64,000 nt of DNA from CAVQBJ01 sp963724405 (GTDB lineage Bacteria; Actinomycetota; Thermoleophilia; Solirubrobacterales; Solirubrobacteraceae). A program made the position numbers and the translations under genes. Positions 1 to 7,569 of the stretch are shown here, piece by piece (position 1 is the first letter of the stretch; every line of letters starts with the position of its first letter). Below the pieces are notes generated by a model. That model did no database searches, had not been told where the DNA came from, and saw only the letters and a list, made by a program, of their open reading frames with translations. The stretch lies in the NCBI GenBank assembly GCA_963724405.1, contig CAVRUQ010000003.1, forward strand, positions 1,178,001-1,242,000. The letters run 5' to 3'.

Positions 1-1495
1 ATCGCCCTGCTGCGCGAGGGCGCCCGCACGGCGTCCGTGCGCGCCCGGCGCGACAGCACGCTCGTGGAGCTCGGTCGCGAGCAGTTCGAGCTGCTCATCC
101 GCGACTCACCCGAGTTCGCGCTCGCGCTGACTCGCTCGATGGGCGAGCAGATCGCCATCAACCGCCGGGCGCCGGCCCGTGAGATGCCGCCGTCGACAAT
201 CGCCGTGGTCGGACTCCACGCCCGCGTCCCGGCCGCCGCCGTCGCCGCGCGACTCGCCGGCGCACTCGCCCGCCACGGCACCCTCGGCGAGCTCCGGCCC
301 GATCGCGGGCGCGCCCCGGCCGACTACCTCGCCGTCCTCAACGCGGCCGAGCACGCGCACGAGCGGGTCCTGCTCGTCGGCGCGGGCGACTCCGACGAGG
401 GGGCGGCCTGGACGGACTTCTGCCTGCGCGAGTCCGATCTCGTCCTCGCGGTGACCGAGGGCGCCCCCGACCCGGCCTGGCTGCGCCGACACGCGACGCT
501 GCACGGCTGCGAGCTGCTGGTCGTCGGACGCGAGTTGGCCGACGAGACGCTTCGGACGATCGCGCCGCGAGAGGTCCACCTCTGCTACGGCGAGGAGGCG
601 CTGCAGCGCGCGATCGACACGACCGCCCGCCGCCTGTGCGGACGGGCCATCGGCCTCGTGCTGTCCGGTGGCGGCGCGCGCGCGTTCGCCCACCTCGGCG
701 TGCTCGACGAGCTGTGCGCCGCCGGGGTGCAGCTCGACCGCATCGCCGGTGTGAGCATGGGAGCGCTGATCGGCGCGAACACCGCGATGGGCCGCTCACC
801 GAGCGAGATCTACGAGATCTTCGAGCGCAGCTTCCTGCGGCGGAATCCGACGAACGACTACACGATCCCCGCCTTCTCGGTCATCCGCGGTCAGCAAGGC
901 GCGCCGCATGCTCGAGGAGGTGTTCGGTTCGGCGCGGATCGAGGCGCTCCCGCACCGCTTCTTCTGCGTCAGCTGCGACCTCATCGCCCGCGAGCTGGTG
1001 GTGCACCGGACCGGCCTCGTGCGCGAGGCGGTGTACCCGAGCCTGGCGATCCCGGGCGTGTTCCCGCCCTTCGCCGACGCACCCGACCGTCTGCTCGTCG
1101 ACGGCGGCGTGCTCGACAACCTCCCGGTGCAGACGATGGCGCGCAGCGCCGAGGGCCCGATCATCGCCGTCGACGTCAGTCACCGCGGGGGGTCGCCCGA
1201 CCGGCCGCCGCGCCAGCGCCTGGACCGGCTCGCCCGGCCGCTGCGCCGGGTGCTGACCGGCAGCGACGCGGCGCTGCCGCGGCTCGGCGAGACGCTCATG
1301 CGCACGCTGACGCTCGGCAGCGAGGACACCGCGAGCGCGGCGCTCGAGCACGCCGACCTCGTGATCGCCCCGCAGGTCGAAGGCGTCGGCCTGCTGCAGT
1401 GGGACCAGCTGGCGCGCGTGCGGGCGATCGGTCGCGAGGCCGCGCGCGAGGCCCTCGCCTCCTCGTCGTTGACCGCCGGTGGCGGGGTTCTCTAA
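1..1495 (+). pseudogene. Patatin-like phospholipase with cyclic-nucleotide-binding N-terminus (5'-partial, frameshifted)
   Basis: The gene is open at the left edge; the first ~45 residues look like the end of a cyclic-nucleotide-binding domain (ALLREGARTASVRARRDSTL). The patatin domain follows, with SGGGARAFAHLG (oxyanion loop) and the nucleophile elbow GVSMG near 750. After SVIRG (~885) the frame breaks. The rest of the domain, from RRMLEEVFG through the catalytic DGGVLDNLPV, continues in the +1 frame to the stop at 1493-1495. An extra base around 893-897 (CAGCAAGG for CAGAAGG) restores the family-like SVIRGQKARRMLEEVFG. The protein would be an NTE/RssA-type lipid acyl hydrolase. Either the gene is inactivated or the base is a sequencing error. 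Its stop overlaps that of the convergent flavoprotein gene. Confidence 0.85.
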
Positions 1496-3210
1496 CCGCC
1501 CGCGCCGCCGCGGCCCTCGCCGCCGAGCGACCGCTGGATCGTGGGGAAGTGCGCCGACTCGCCGATGATCGGCGCCGCCGAGCGCATCACCTCCTGCAGC
1601 TGCGGCGCCTGCTCGCGGCGCAGCGCGAGGGTGCGCACGTCGGTCTTGGCCCGCGCGCTCTCGGTCTCGAAGCTCTCGAGCCACCGCTGCCCGAACGTGT
1701 CGCCCGGACCGAGCGTCTTGAGCACGACCTCGTTGCCGTCGGAGGAGTGCAGGATCTCGACCTCTCCCTCGACGAGGATGTGGATGTAGCGTCCGGCGCG
1801 CTGCTCGGTCACGATGATCTCGCCGGCTTGGTAGACATTGTGGCGCACGTCGTAGTCGCCACCCTCCCCGACGCGCATCGCGACGACGTCGCGCCCGACG
1901 AGCGGCCAGATCGCCCAGTCGGCGAGCAGGTGCAGGCGGCGGTCCCAGCTCGGGAAGTAGACGGTGAGCAGCACGCGCCAGATGATCCACGCGAGCAGGC
2001 CGGTGATCTCCACCCCGTAGAGCTCGACGACCGCCGAGCGGCGCCCGACCGAGGCGCCCTGGCCGAGACCCGGGAACCGGAACGGCTTCGGTCGCCGGTG
2101 CCGCACGAGCACGCGGCGCAGGTTGCGCCCGATGTGGGTCCCGTGCTTGTACGCATACAGCGCGACGGATGGACTGTCGCCGCCCCATGGCATCGGGAGC
2201 GCGGCGCAGTCGCCGCCGGCCCAGATGTCACGGAATCCGACGACCTGACCGGTGCGCTCGGTGCGGATCCGTCCGCGTTGATCCTTGGGAAGCGCGAGCC
2301 CGGCCACGATGTCGTGCGGCCGGGTGCCGACGCTGCTGACGATCGTGCGCGTCGGGATCCGTTCGCCGTTTGAGAGCCGGACCTCGTTCGGCGTCGCGAA
2401 CTCGACGCGCGTGTTCGTGCGGACCTCGACGCCGAGCTCCTTCACGCGCTCGGTGGCGAACTCGACGAGGCGCGGATGCGCCTTCGCTCCGGTTCCGTCG
2501 TCGCCGTAGAGCTCGGGCAGGATCGTCGGCCCCGGGTGCACGAGCACGAAGCGACACTCGTCGTAGCGGACGCGCGGATACTCCCGCTTCGTGAGCCGGC
2601 GGGCGAAGTCGGACAGCTCGCCGACGACCTCCGTGCCGGCGTAGCCACCGCCGGCGACGAAGAACGTGAGCAGCCGGCGGCGCTCCTCGGGGTCGTCCTC
2701 GATGTCGGCCTGCTCGAACATGGCCAGGATGTGGTTCTTCAGCGCGAAGCACTCGCGGTACTCCCGCAGCTTGAACGCGTGCTCGACCAGGCCCGGGTAG
2801 GCGTCGGTGCGGTCCGCGGTGCCGAGGCAGAGCACGACGTGATCCCAGGTCACCTCGGTGCGGTGCCCGTCCAGCTGCCGGGCGACGACGGCGCGCTTGC
2901 CGGCCAGGTCGATCCGCTGGATCTCGCCGACGTGCACGTGCGCGGGCGCAAACAGGCGCCGTACAGGGGAAAGGATGTGGCTCGGCGAAAGACGGCCGGT
3001 GATCATCTCCCCCACGAAGCCGTGAAACGTCTGGTAGTTCTCACCCGAGACGACGGTGAGGTCGATCCGCCGCTCGGCGACCTCGCGGCGCAGCGCCTTG
3101 CAGATGTTGATGGCCACGTAGCCGCCGCCGAGGACGACGACGCGCGGCGCGCCCTCCCGGGGCGGCGTCTCCACGGGTCCGAGGTAGCTGCGCCGAAGCC
3201 CGCGGTCCAT
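1492..3210 (-). CDS. NADH dehydrogenase (NDH-2)-like flavoprotein with C-terminal cyclic-nucleotide-binding domain
   Basis: 572 aa. The N-terminus has an FAD-binding Rossmann motif (VVVLGGGYVA, residues ~24-33), a second dinucleotide motif (FFVAGGGYAGTEVVGE, ~190) and a late FAD motif (DIWAGGDCA, ~330), as in type II NADH:quinone oxidoreductases. A hydrophobic stretch (LLAWIIWRVLLTVYF) fits membrane attachment. The last ~115 residues form a cyclic-nucleotide-binding domain (YIHILVEGEVEIL...LGPGDTFGQ). The likely role is NADH oxidation with quinone reduction, tuned by cAMP or cGMP; that regulation is inferred. A TAGGTT -10 box 9 nt before the ATG suggests a leaderless transcript. The stop overlaps the convergent patatin gene. 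Confidence 0.85.
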   Translation of the reverse strand: MDRGLRRSYLGPVETPPREGAPRVVVLGGGYVAINICKALRREVAERRIDLTVVSGENYQTFHGFVGEMITGRLSPSHILSPVRRLFAPAHVHVGEIQRIDLAGKRAVVARQLDGHRTEVTWDHVVLCLGTADRTDAYPGLVEHAFKLREYRECFALKNHILAMFEQADIEDDPEERRRLLTFFVAGGGYAGTEVVGELSDFARRLTKREYPRVRYDECRFVLVHPGPTILPELYGDDGTGAKAHPRLVEFATERVKELGVEVRTNTRVEFATPNEVRLSNGERIPTRTIVSSVGTRPHDIVAGLALPKDQRGRIRTERTGQVVGFRDIWAGGDCAALPMPWGGDSPSVALYAYKHGTHIGRNLRRVLVRHRRPKPFRFPGLGQGASVGRRSAVVELYGVEITGLLAWIIWRVLLTVYFPSWDRRLHLLADWAIWPLVGRDVVAMRVGEGGDYDVRHNVYQAGEIIVTEQRAGRYIHILVEGEVEILHSSDGNEVVLKTLGPGDTFGQRWLESFETESARAKTDVRTLALRREQAPQLQEVMRSAAPIIGESAHFPTIQRSLGGEGRGGAGG

Positions 3211-3219
3211 CGTGGCGTG

Positions 3220-3225
3220 AACCTA
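3220..3225 (-). promoter_or_regulatory. -10 box TAGGTT, probable leaderless promoter
   Basis: TAGGTT on the minus strand ends 9 nt before the ATG at 3210, which leaves essentially no room for a leader or Shine-Dalgarno site. Confidence 0.5.
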
Positions 3226-3347
3226 CCACGGCCCATCGGGCGGCGGAGCTCACCCGCGCCGCCTGGCGTCGCCCGCGTGCACGCGGAGTCGGCGCCGGCA
3301 CGCCCTGGGCGGGGTGCGGCGCCGCCGGCCGCACGCGGGGTCCGTCC

Positions 3348-5078
3348 GTGACCACCGCCGGCGGCCCCGAGGCGTCCGAGCCCGTCCTGCGGGTCGTCGC
3401 CGGTCCCGCGAGCGGCGAGCGCCTCGCGGTGGCGTCGGAGCTGGTGCTCGGCCGCGCGGTCGACGGCCCCGGGGGGCTCGGCGGCGACCCCCAGCTCTCC
3501 CGGCGCCATGCGCGCCTGAGGCGCGCCCACGGCCGGCTGCTCATCGAGGATCTCGGCTCGACGAACGGGACGCGCGTGAACGGACGGCCGATCGAGGCCG
3601 AGACCGTGATCGCCCCCGGCGATCGCATCGCACTCGGCGACACGACGCTCGAGGTGCTTGGCGCGGCCCCGCCGCCGCTTCGCGAGCCGATCCCGCGCGC
3701 GGGGGTACCCGCGCCCGATCCGGAACCGGGGCCGGCCCCAGCGCCCGCGCCGGCGGTGCCGTTCGCGCTCCCGCGGCAACCGCCGGCGACGCCGGCGCCT
3801 AGCCGGCGGCACTGGGGTGTCGTCGGCGCCGCCGGCGTGACGCTCGGCCTCGTCATCGCCGCAGCGGCGCTGGCGCTCCTCCGCGGCCATGGAACGAGCG
3901 CCCCCTCCGCGCGCGCCGTGTCCACGAGTGGCACCGCGTACGTCGAGACGAACGTCGCCGCGCCGGGCGCGAACTCGGTGCTCGCGCTGAGCTACCGCGA
4001 CGGCTCGTTCCGGCCGCTGCGGATCACCGAGTACCCGACGGGCGGATCGGGCTCGGCCGACCTGAGCGATGCCGGCGTGCTCGACGCCGACCAGCAGCTG
4101 ACGGTCAACGCCGCGCGCACGCTCCTGTTCGCCGTCAACCAGGGCTCGGACACGATCGCCGTGTTCCACATCGCCGCCGACGGCTCCTTGACCCCCGTCG
4201 ACGGCTCGCCGTTTCCGAGCGGCGGCCGCGCACCGGCCTCGTTGGCGGTGAGCGGAAGCATCCTCGTGGTCGCGAACAAGGCCCATGACGGCGTGCGCAA
4301 CCTGACCGCCGTCGCGCCGAACTACACGACGTTCACGATCGGGCCGCAGGGCGTCCCGCGCCCCACCGGTTCGGTCGTCTCGCTGCCGCCGCGCTCATCG
4401 CCGACCCAGGTGTACGTCCCGCCGGGCGGCCATCTCGTGTTCACGACCGAGGAGAGCGGCCTGTTGCGCGTGCTCGCGCTGTCGAGCGGCGGCGAGCTCC
4501 AGACGGCGCCCGGCTCCCCGTACGCGCTCCCGAACTCACTGTTCTCCAACGGCCCCCGCCCCACGCCCGTCTGGCCCGCGGGGCTGTCGAGCGATCCCGG
4601 CGCCGGGATCCTGTACAGCGGCATTCCCAACTACGGCAGCATCGTCGCGTACGACTACGACGCCGCCGGCCGGCTGACGTTCCAGAGCGAGGCGTTCGAC
4701 CCGAACGCCTTCCTGCCCTGTTGGAGCGTCGTCAGTCCCGACGGGCACTGGCTGTACTTCGCCAACGCCGGCACCGACAACGTCTCGGTCTGGGATCTGC
4801 GCGCCGACCCCCGACATCCGCGCCTGCTCCAGTCGGTGCCGTTGCGCGGCGGCGGCAACCCGTGGGGCCTCCGCCTCGATCCGGCCGGCCACTTCCTGTA
4901 CATCATCACGCCGCGCCAGATACGGGCGATTCCAGCCGGCGAGGGCCAGCTGCTGCACTCCCTGCGCATCGGCCCGGACGGGATGCTCACCGAGACGGCC
5001 GACTCTCCGATCCCGCTGCCCGTGGCCCTCGACACGAATCCGTTCGGCCTGGCCGTCGTGCCGGATCGCGAAGACTAG
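3348..5078 (+). CDS. FHA domain - transmembrane - extracytoplasmic beta-propeller protein
   Basis: 576 aa. Residues ~15-100 are an FHA domain with the phosphothreonine-binding signature (LGR, LSRRHA, DLGSTNGTRVNG). A Pro-rich linker (~105-150) leads to one membrane helix (~155-182, WGVVGAAGVTLGLVIAAAAL). The exterior ~385 residues have lactonase/YVTN-type propeller repeats (LLFAVNQGSDTIAVF, VVSPDGHWLYFANAGTDNVSVW, GLRLDPAGHFLYII). The layout suggests a receptor or scaffold that recruits a phosphorylated partner inside while an exterior propeller senses or binds something. The GTG start at 3348 is the first one compatible with a complete FHA domain. The ligand is unknown. Confidence 0.8.
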   Translation: MTTAGGPEASEPVLRVVAGPASGERLAVASELVLGRAVDGPGGLGGDPQLSRRHARLRRAHGRLLIEDLGSTNGTRVNGRPIEAETVIAPGDRIALGDTTLEVLGAAPPPLREPIPRAGVPAPDPEPGPAPAPAPAVPFALPRQPPATPAPSRRHWGVVGAAGVTLGLVIAAAALALLRGHGTSAPSARAVSTSGTAYVETNVAAPGANSVLALSYRDGSFRPLRITEYPTGGSGSADLSDAGVLDADQQLTVNAARTLLFAVNQGSDTIAVFHIAADGSLTPVDGSPFPSGGRAPASLAVSGSILVVANKAHDGVRNLTAVAPNYTTFTIGPQGVPRPTGSVVSLPPRSSPTQVYVPPGGHLVFTTEESGLLRVLALSSGGELQTAPGSPYALPNSLFSNGPRPTPVWPAGLSSDPGAGILYSGIPNYGSIVAYDYDAAGRLTFQSEAFDPNAFLPCWSVVSPDGHWLYFANAGTDNVSVWDLRADPRHPRLLQSVPLRGGGNPWGLRLDPAGHFLYIITPRQIRAIPAGEGQLLHSLRIGPDGMLTETADSPIPLPVALDTNPFGLAVVPDRED

Positions 5079-5137
5079 GGTCCCTTGATCATCGCCTGCG
5101 CGCTGCCCGGATCCACAACGGACGCTGCTGCGGGCTC

Positions 5138-5143
5138 TAGGAT
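5138..5143 (+). promoter_or_regulatory. -10 box TAGGAT, probable leaderless promoter
   Basis: TAGGAT lies 6 nt before the GTG at 5150, so transcription probably starts at the initiation codon. Confidence 0.55.
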
Positions 5144-5149
5144 GCCCGC

Positions 5150-5677
5150 GTGATGCGCCGACGAGCGGAAGGGGGGCGACCGAGGGCACTGAGCCGTCTC
5201 GCATCGACGGGCACGTCGCGTCGGCGCTCGCGCGGTTCACGCGCTCGGCGTCGCCCCGACGCGGATCCGATCGGCTGGAGCGATCTGCTCGCGACGTTCG
5301 TCGTGTGCCACGGCGTCGGCGACTACCTGCTGCAGACCGACTGGCAGGCACTGCACAAGCGCGGCGGGCTCGGCCCCGATCCCGTCGCCGCCCGCGCGCT
5401 CGTGACGCATGTCGGCACCTATACCGCGGCGTTCGTTCCCGCGCTCGCCTGGATCGGCGGTCGGAGGCGACTCGCGCTCGCGCTGCGCACCGGCGCGCTC
5501 GTCGCCGTCCCCCACCTCGTCCAGGACGACGGCCGCCTGCTGTCGATCTACGCCAAGCGCGTCAAGGGCCTCGACGTGCGCGAGCAGCCGAACGTCGGCA
5601 TGTGGGTGGACCAGACGTTCCACCTCGTCGCCTTGTTCCTCACGGCGCACGCCGTCGCACGCGCGCTCGCCGAGTAG
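5150..5677 (+). CDS. DUF3307-like small membrane protein
   Basis: 175 aa. After an Arg-rich ~35-residue N-terminus come 3-4 hydrophobic segments. The His/Asp pattern in VCHGVGDYLLQTDWQA resembles DUF3307 proteins, and a second polar patch is VPHLVQDDGRL. A late segment, MWVDQTFHLVALFLTAHAVA, is membrane-spanning. The function is unknown. The GTG start is supported by a -10 box 6 nt upstream, and GTG-ATG gives two adjacent possible starts. The gene is followed 10 bp later by the end of a convergent exported-protein gene. Confidence 0.6.
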   Translation: MMRRRAEGGRPRALSRLASTGTSRRRSRGSRARRRPDADPIGWSDLLATFVVCHGVGDYLLQTDWQALHKRGGLGPDPVAARALVTHVGTYTAAFVPALAWIGGRRRLALALRTGALVAVPHLVQDDGRLLSIYAKRVKGLDVREQPNVGMWVDQTFHLVALFLTAHAVARALAE

Positions 5678-5686
5678 AGCGACGGC

Positions 5687-7432
5687 TCAGACGATGGCCG
5701 GCAGGTCCGCGGCGAGCGCCCTGAGCGCGGACGCGGCGGCCTTCTTGCCGATCGTCACCACGACGCTCGGGCCGCCCGAGCTCTTGGCCAGGAACTGGTG
5801 GCCCGCCTTGACGACGAGCTTCTTGTGACGGCGGAAGTAGTCGACGACGACCGACCCGCGGGTCACCTTCGTCAGCGTGCCCGCGCAGGTGTCGGCGACG
5901 CTGTACGCCGTGCCGCGCACCGTCGCCGAGCTGTATGAGCCGCGGGTGCTGAAACGGCCGTTGTCGGTGCTCTTGAGCAGCCCGAGGACCTTGTTGGAGA
6001 CCTTCTTGGCCGTCGTGGCCCGGGCGCCCTTGCCGAGCGTCGTGCACGCCCGCCGGCGGTTGAGCGTGTCGCGCAGGTCGAGCTGCGCGAGGCCCTTCTG
6101 CGTGCGGCTCTGCAGCAGCTGGAAGATCCCGGCGGTGAAGTCACCGGTGTAGAGCTTGCCGGCGTTCGGGGCGGCCGCCGCGATGGCGACGGTGCCGCCG
6201 GTCGTGTCCAGCACCGAGCCGACCGGGATCGAGCGCGCCTGGCTCAATGGGATGAAGCCGACGCCCTTGTTCGCGCTGGACGAGGCGAGCGTGCCCGCCC
6301 GGGCCGCGGACGCGCCGCCGGGCAGCTTGACGTACACCTGGCCGCTGACCGGGTAGACGTTGACGTCCTTGTAGATCGTCGGCGGGGGCAGCGGATGCGG
6401 CGCCGATGTCGTGGTCGACGTGGTGGCGGTGGTGGTGGTCGTCGTGACGCTCGACGTCGAGCTCGAGGAGGTCGAGGTCGGCACGGAGGCGGTGGAGGCG
6501 GTGGACGTCGTCGACTGGGTGGTGAACGTGGCGTTGGACTCGTACACGTTCTGCGAGGAGAGCGTCTCCGCTCCATTGGCGGGCACGGTGGCGTCCCAGT
6601 TGATGCCCATGCCGTTGTCCTCGAGGGTCGTGCAGTCACACATATTCGGCAGATCGGTCTGCGCCTCGATGTCGTCCCACACGGTCGAGTACTCCCCTTC
6701 GACGTAGTGGGCGCCGGCGGTGAGGGGGAGGAATTCCTCGATCGCACCGGCCGTCGATCCGTTCGGGGTGCCGGTGCAGGCGGACGCGCCGGCCGTCGCG
6801 TCGATGGCGCCATAACCTTCGTCGGAGCCCTCGAGGTAGCAGTCGCCGCCGCGATAGACCGTCACCGCAACGGGCGCCCCGGACGAGTTCGTGACGGTGA
6901 TGTCCGTCTGGTACTCGCTGGCGCCGACGACGTAGCTGTCGACCTCGGTCAGCGTCAGGGGGGGAGTGGAGCCGACGTTGACCGTCGTCGTCACCTGATA
7001 GGGGCTCGCGCTCGTACCCGACCCCGACACAGAGCCCTGGCTCCCGGCGGGAAACGCCGTGTAGTTGCCTGAGCCACTGGCGAACGGCGTCGCGTCGTCT
7101 TCGCCGTTGCCGGAGAAGTTGGGTCCGTACAACTGGCCGCCGGTCGCCACGAAGGTCCCACAGCCGCCCGGACCCGCGCTCGACGGGAAGAACTCGGTGT
7201 CCGTATCCCCCGCGACCTGGGCCTGGCAGGACAGGTCACTCCCGACCCAGATGTTCGTGATCGGACCCGCGGACGGGATGTTCACATAGGGCGCCGACTG
7301 CGCCAGCGCCGCCGGCGCGGCGCTCAGCGCCGCGACCACAGCGCACAGCCAGCAGGCGATCCCGGTGACCGCGAGCCGGGCGGTCAGCCCCGTGATCCCG
7401 TCAGCCTCGGTTCGTGGCCCGCGCGGCCCCAT
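5687..7432 (-). CDS. Exported protein with Ser/Thr-rich linker and FecR-like C-terminal domain
   Basis: 581 aa. A long N-terminus carries a signal peptide (LAVTGIACWLCAVVAALSAAPAALAQ). A Cys-containing exterior region (~50-300) has a CDC motif, then a Ser/Thr linker (~305-350), then a ~215-residue C-terminal domain. That domain holds VYVKLPGG, TTGGTVAIAAA, GDFTAGIFQLLQ, STRGSYSSATVRGTAYSV and GTLTKVTRGSVVVDYF. The ATVRGT...V...VTRGSV core resembles FecR domains. The same domain ends the next gene upstream (7570-9687), so the two are tandem paralogs with unrelated N-termini. The protein is probably surface-exposed or cell-wall associated. Its function is unknown, and the FecR relationship is by motif only. 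Confidence 0.7.
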   Translation of the reverse strand: MGPRGPRTEADGITGLTARLAVTGIACWLCAVVAALSAAPAALAQSAPYVNIPSAGPITNIWVGSDLSCQAQVAGDTDTEFFPSSAGPGGCGTFVATGGQLYGPNFSGNGEDDATPFASGSGNYTAFPAGSQGSVSGSGTSASPYQVTTTVNVGSTPPLTLTEVDSYVVGASEYQTDITVTNSSGAPVAVTVYRGGDCYLEGSDEGYGAIDATAGASACTGTPNGSTAGAIEEFLPLTAGAHYVEGEYSTVWDDIEAQTDLPNMCDCTTLEDNGMGINWDATVPANGAETLSSQNVYESNATFTTQSTTSTASTASVPTSTSSSSTSSVTTTTTTATTSTTTSAPHPLPPPTIYKDVNVYPVSGQVYVKLPGGASAARAGTLASSSANKGVGFIPLSQARSIPVGSVLDTTGGTVAIAAAAPNAGKLYTGDFTAGIFQLLQSRTQKGLAQLDLRDTLNRRRACTTLGKGARATTAKKVSNKVLGLLKSTDNGRFSTRGSYSSATVRGTAYSVADTCAGTLTKVTRGSVVVDYFRRHKKLVVKAGHQFLAKSSGGPSVVVTIGKKAAASALRALAADLPAIV

Positions 7433-7569
7433 GCTTCGCTCAGTCTCCCCTCGTCGCCTGGCCCGGCCGGGTCGTCGGTCGACCGGGGCGGGCGTGTGAC
7501 CTTAATAACGGCCGAGAGGGGCTTCCGCTTCTCCGGCCGACCCGTCCCTGGTCAGGAGCCCACGGCACC

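Noticed and set aside
37..2373. Very long plus-strand frame continuing from the patatin gene
   Set aside because: After ~895 it is low-complexity and antisense to the flavoprotein gene; the real catalytic end lies in the other frame.
6395..7072. Plus-strand frames opposite the Thr-rich linkers of the exported proteins
   Set aside because: Antisense of repetitive Thr/Ser codons, giving Val/Gly-rich nonsense with no start signals.
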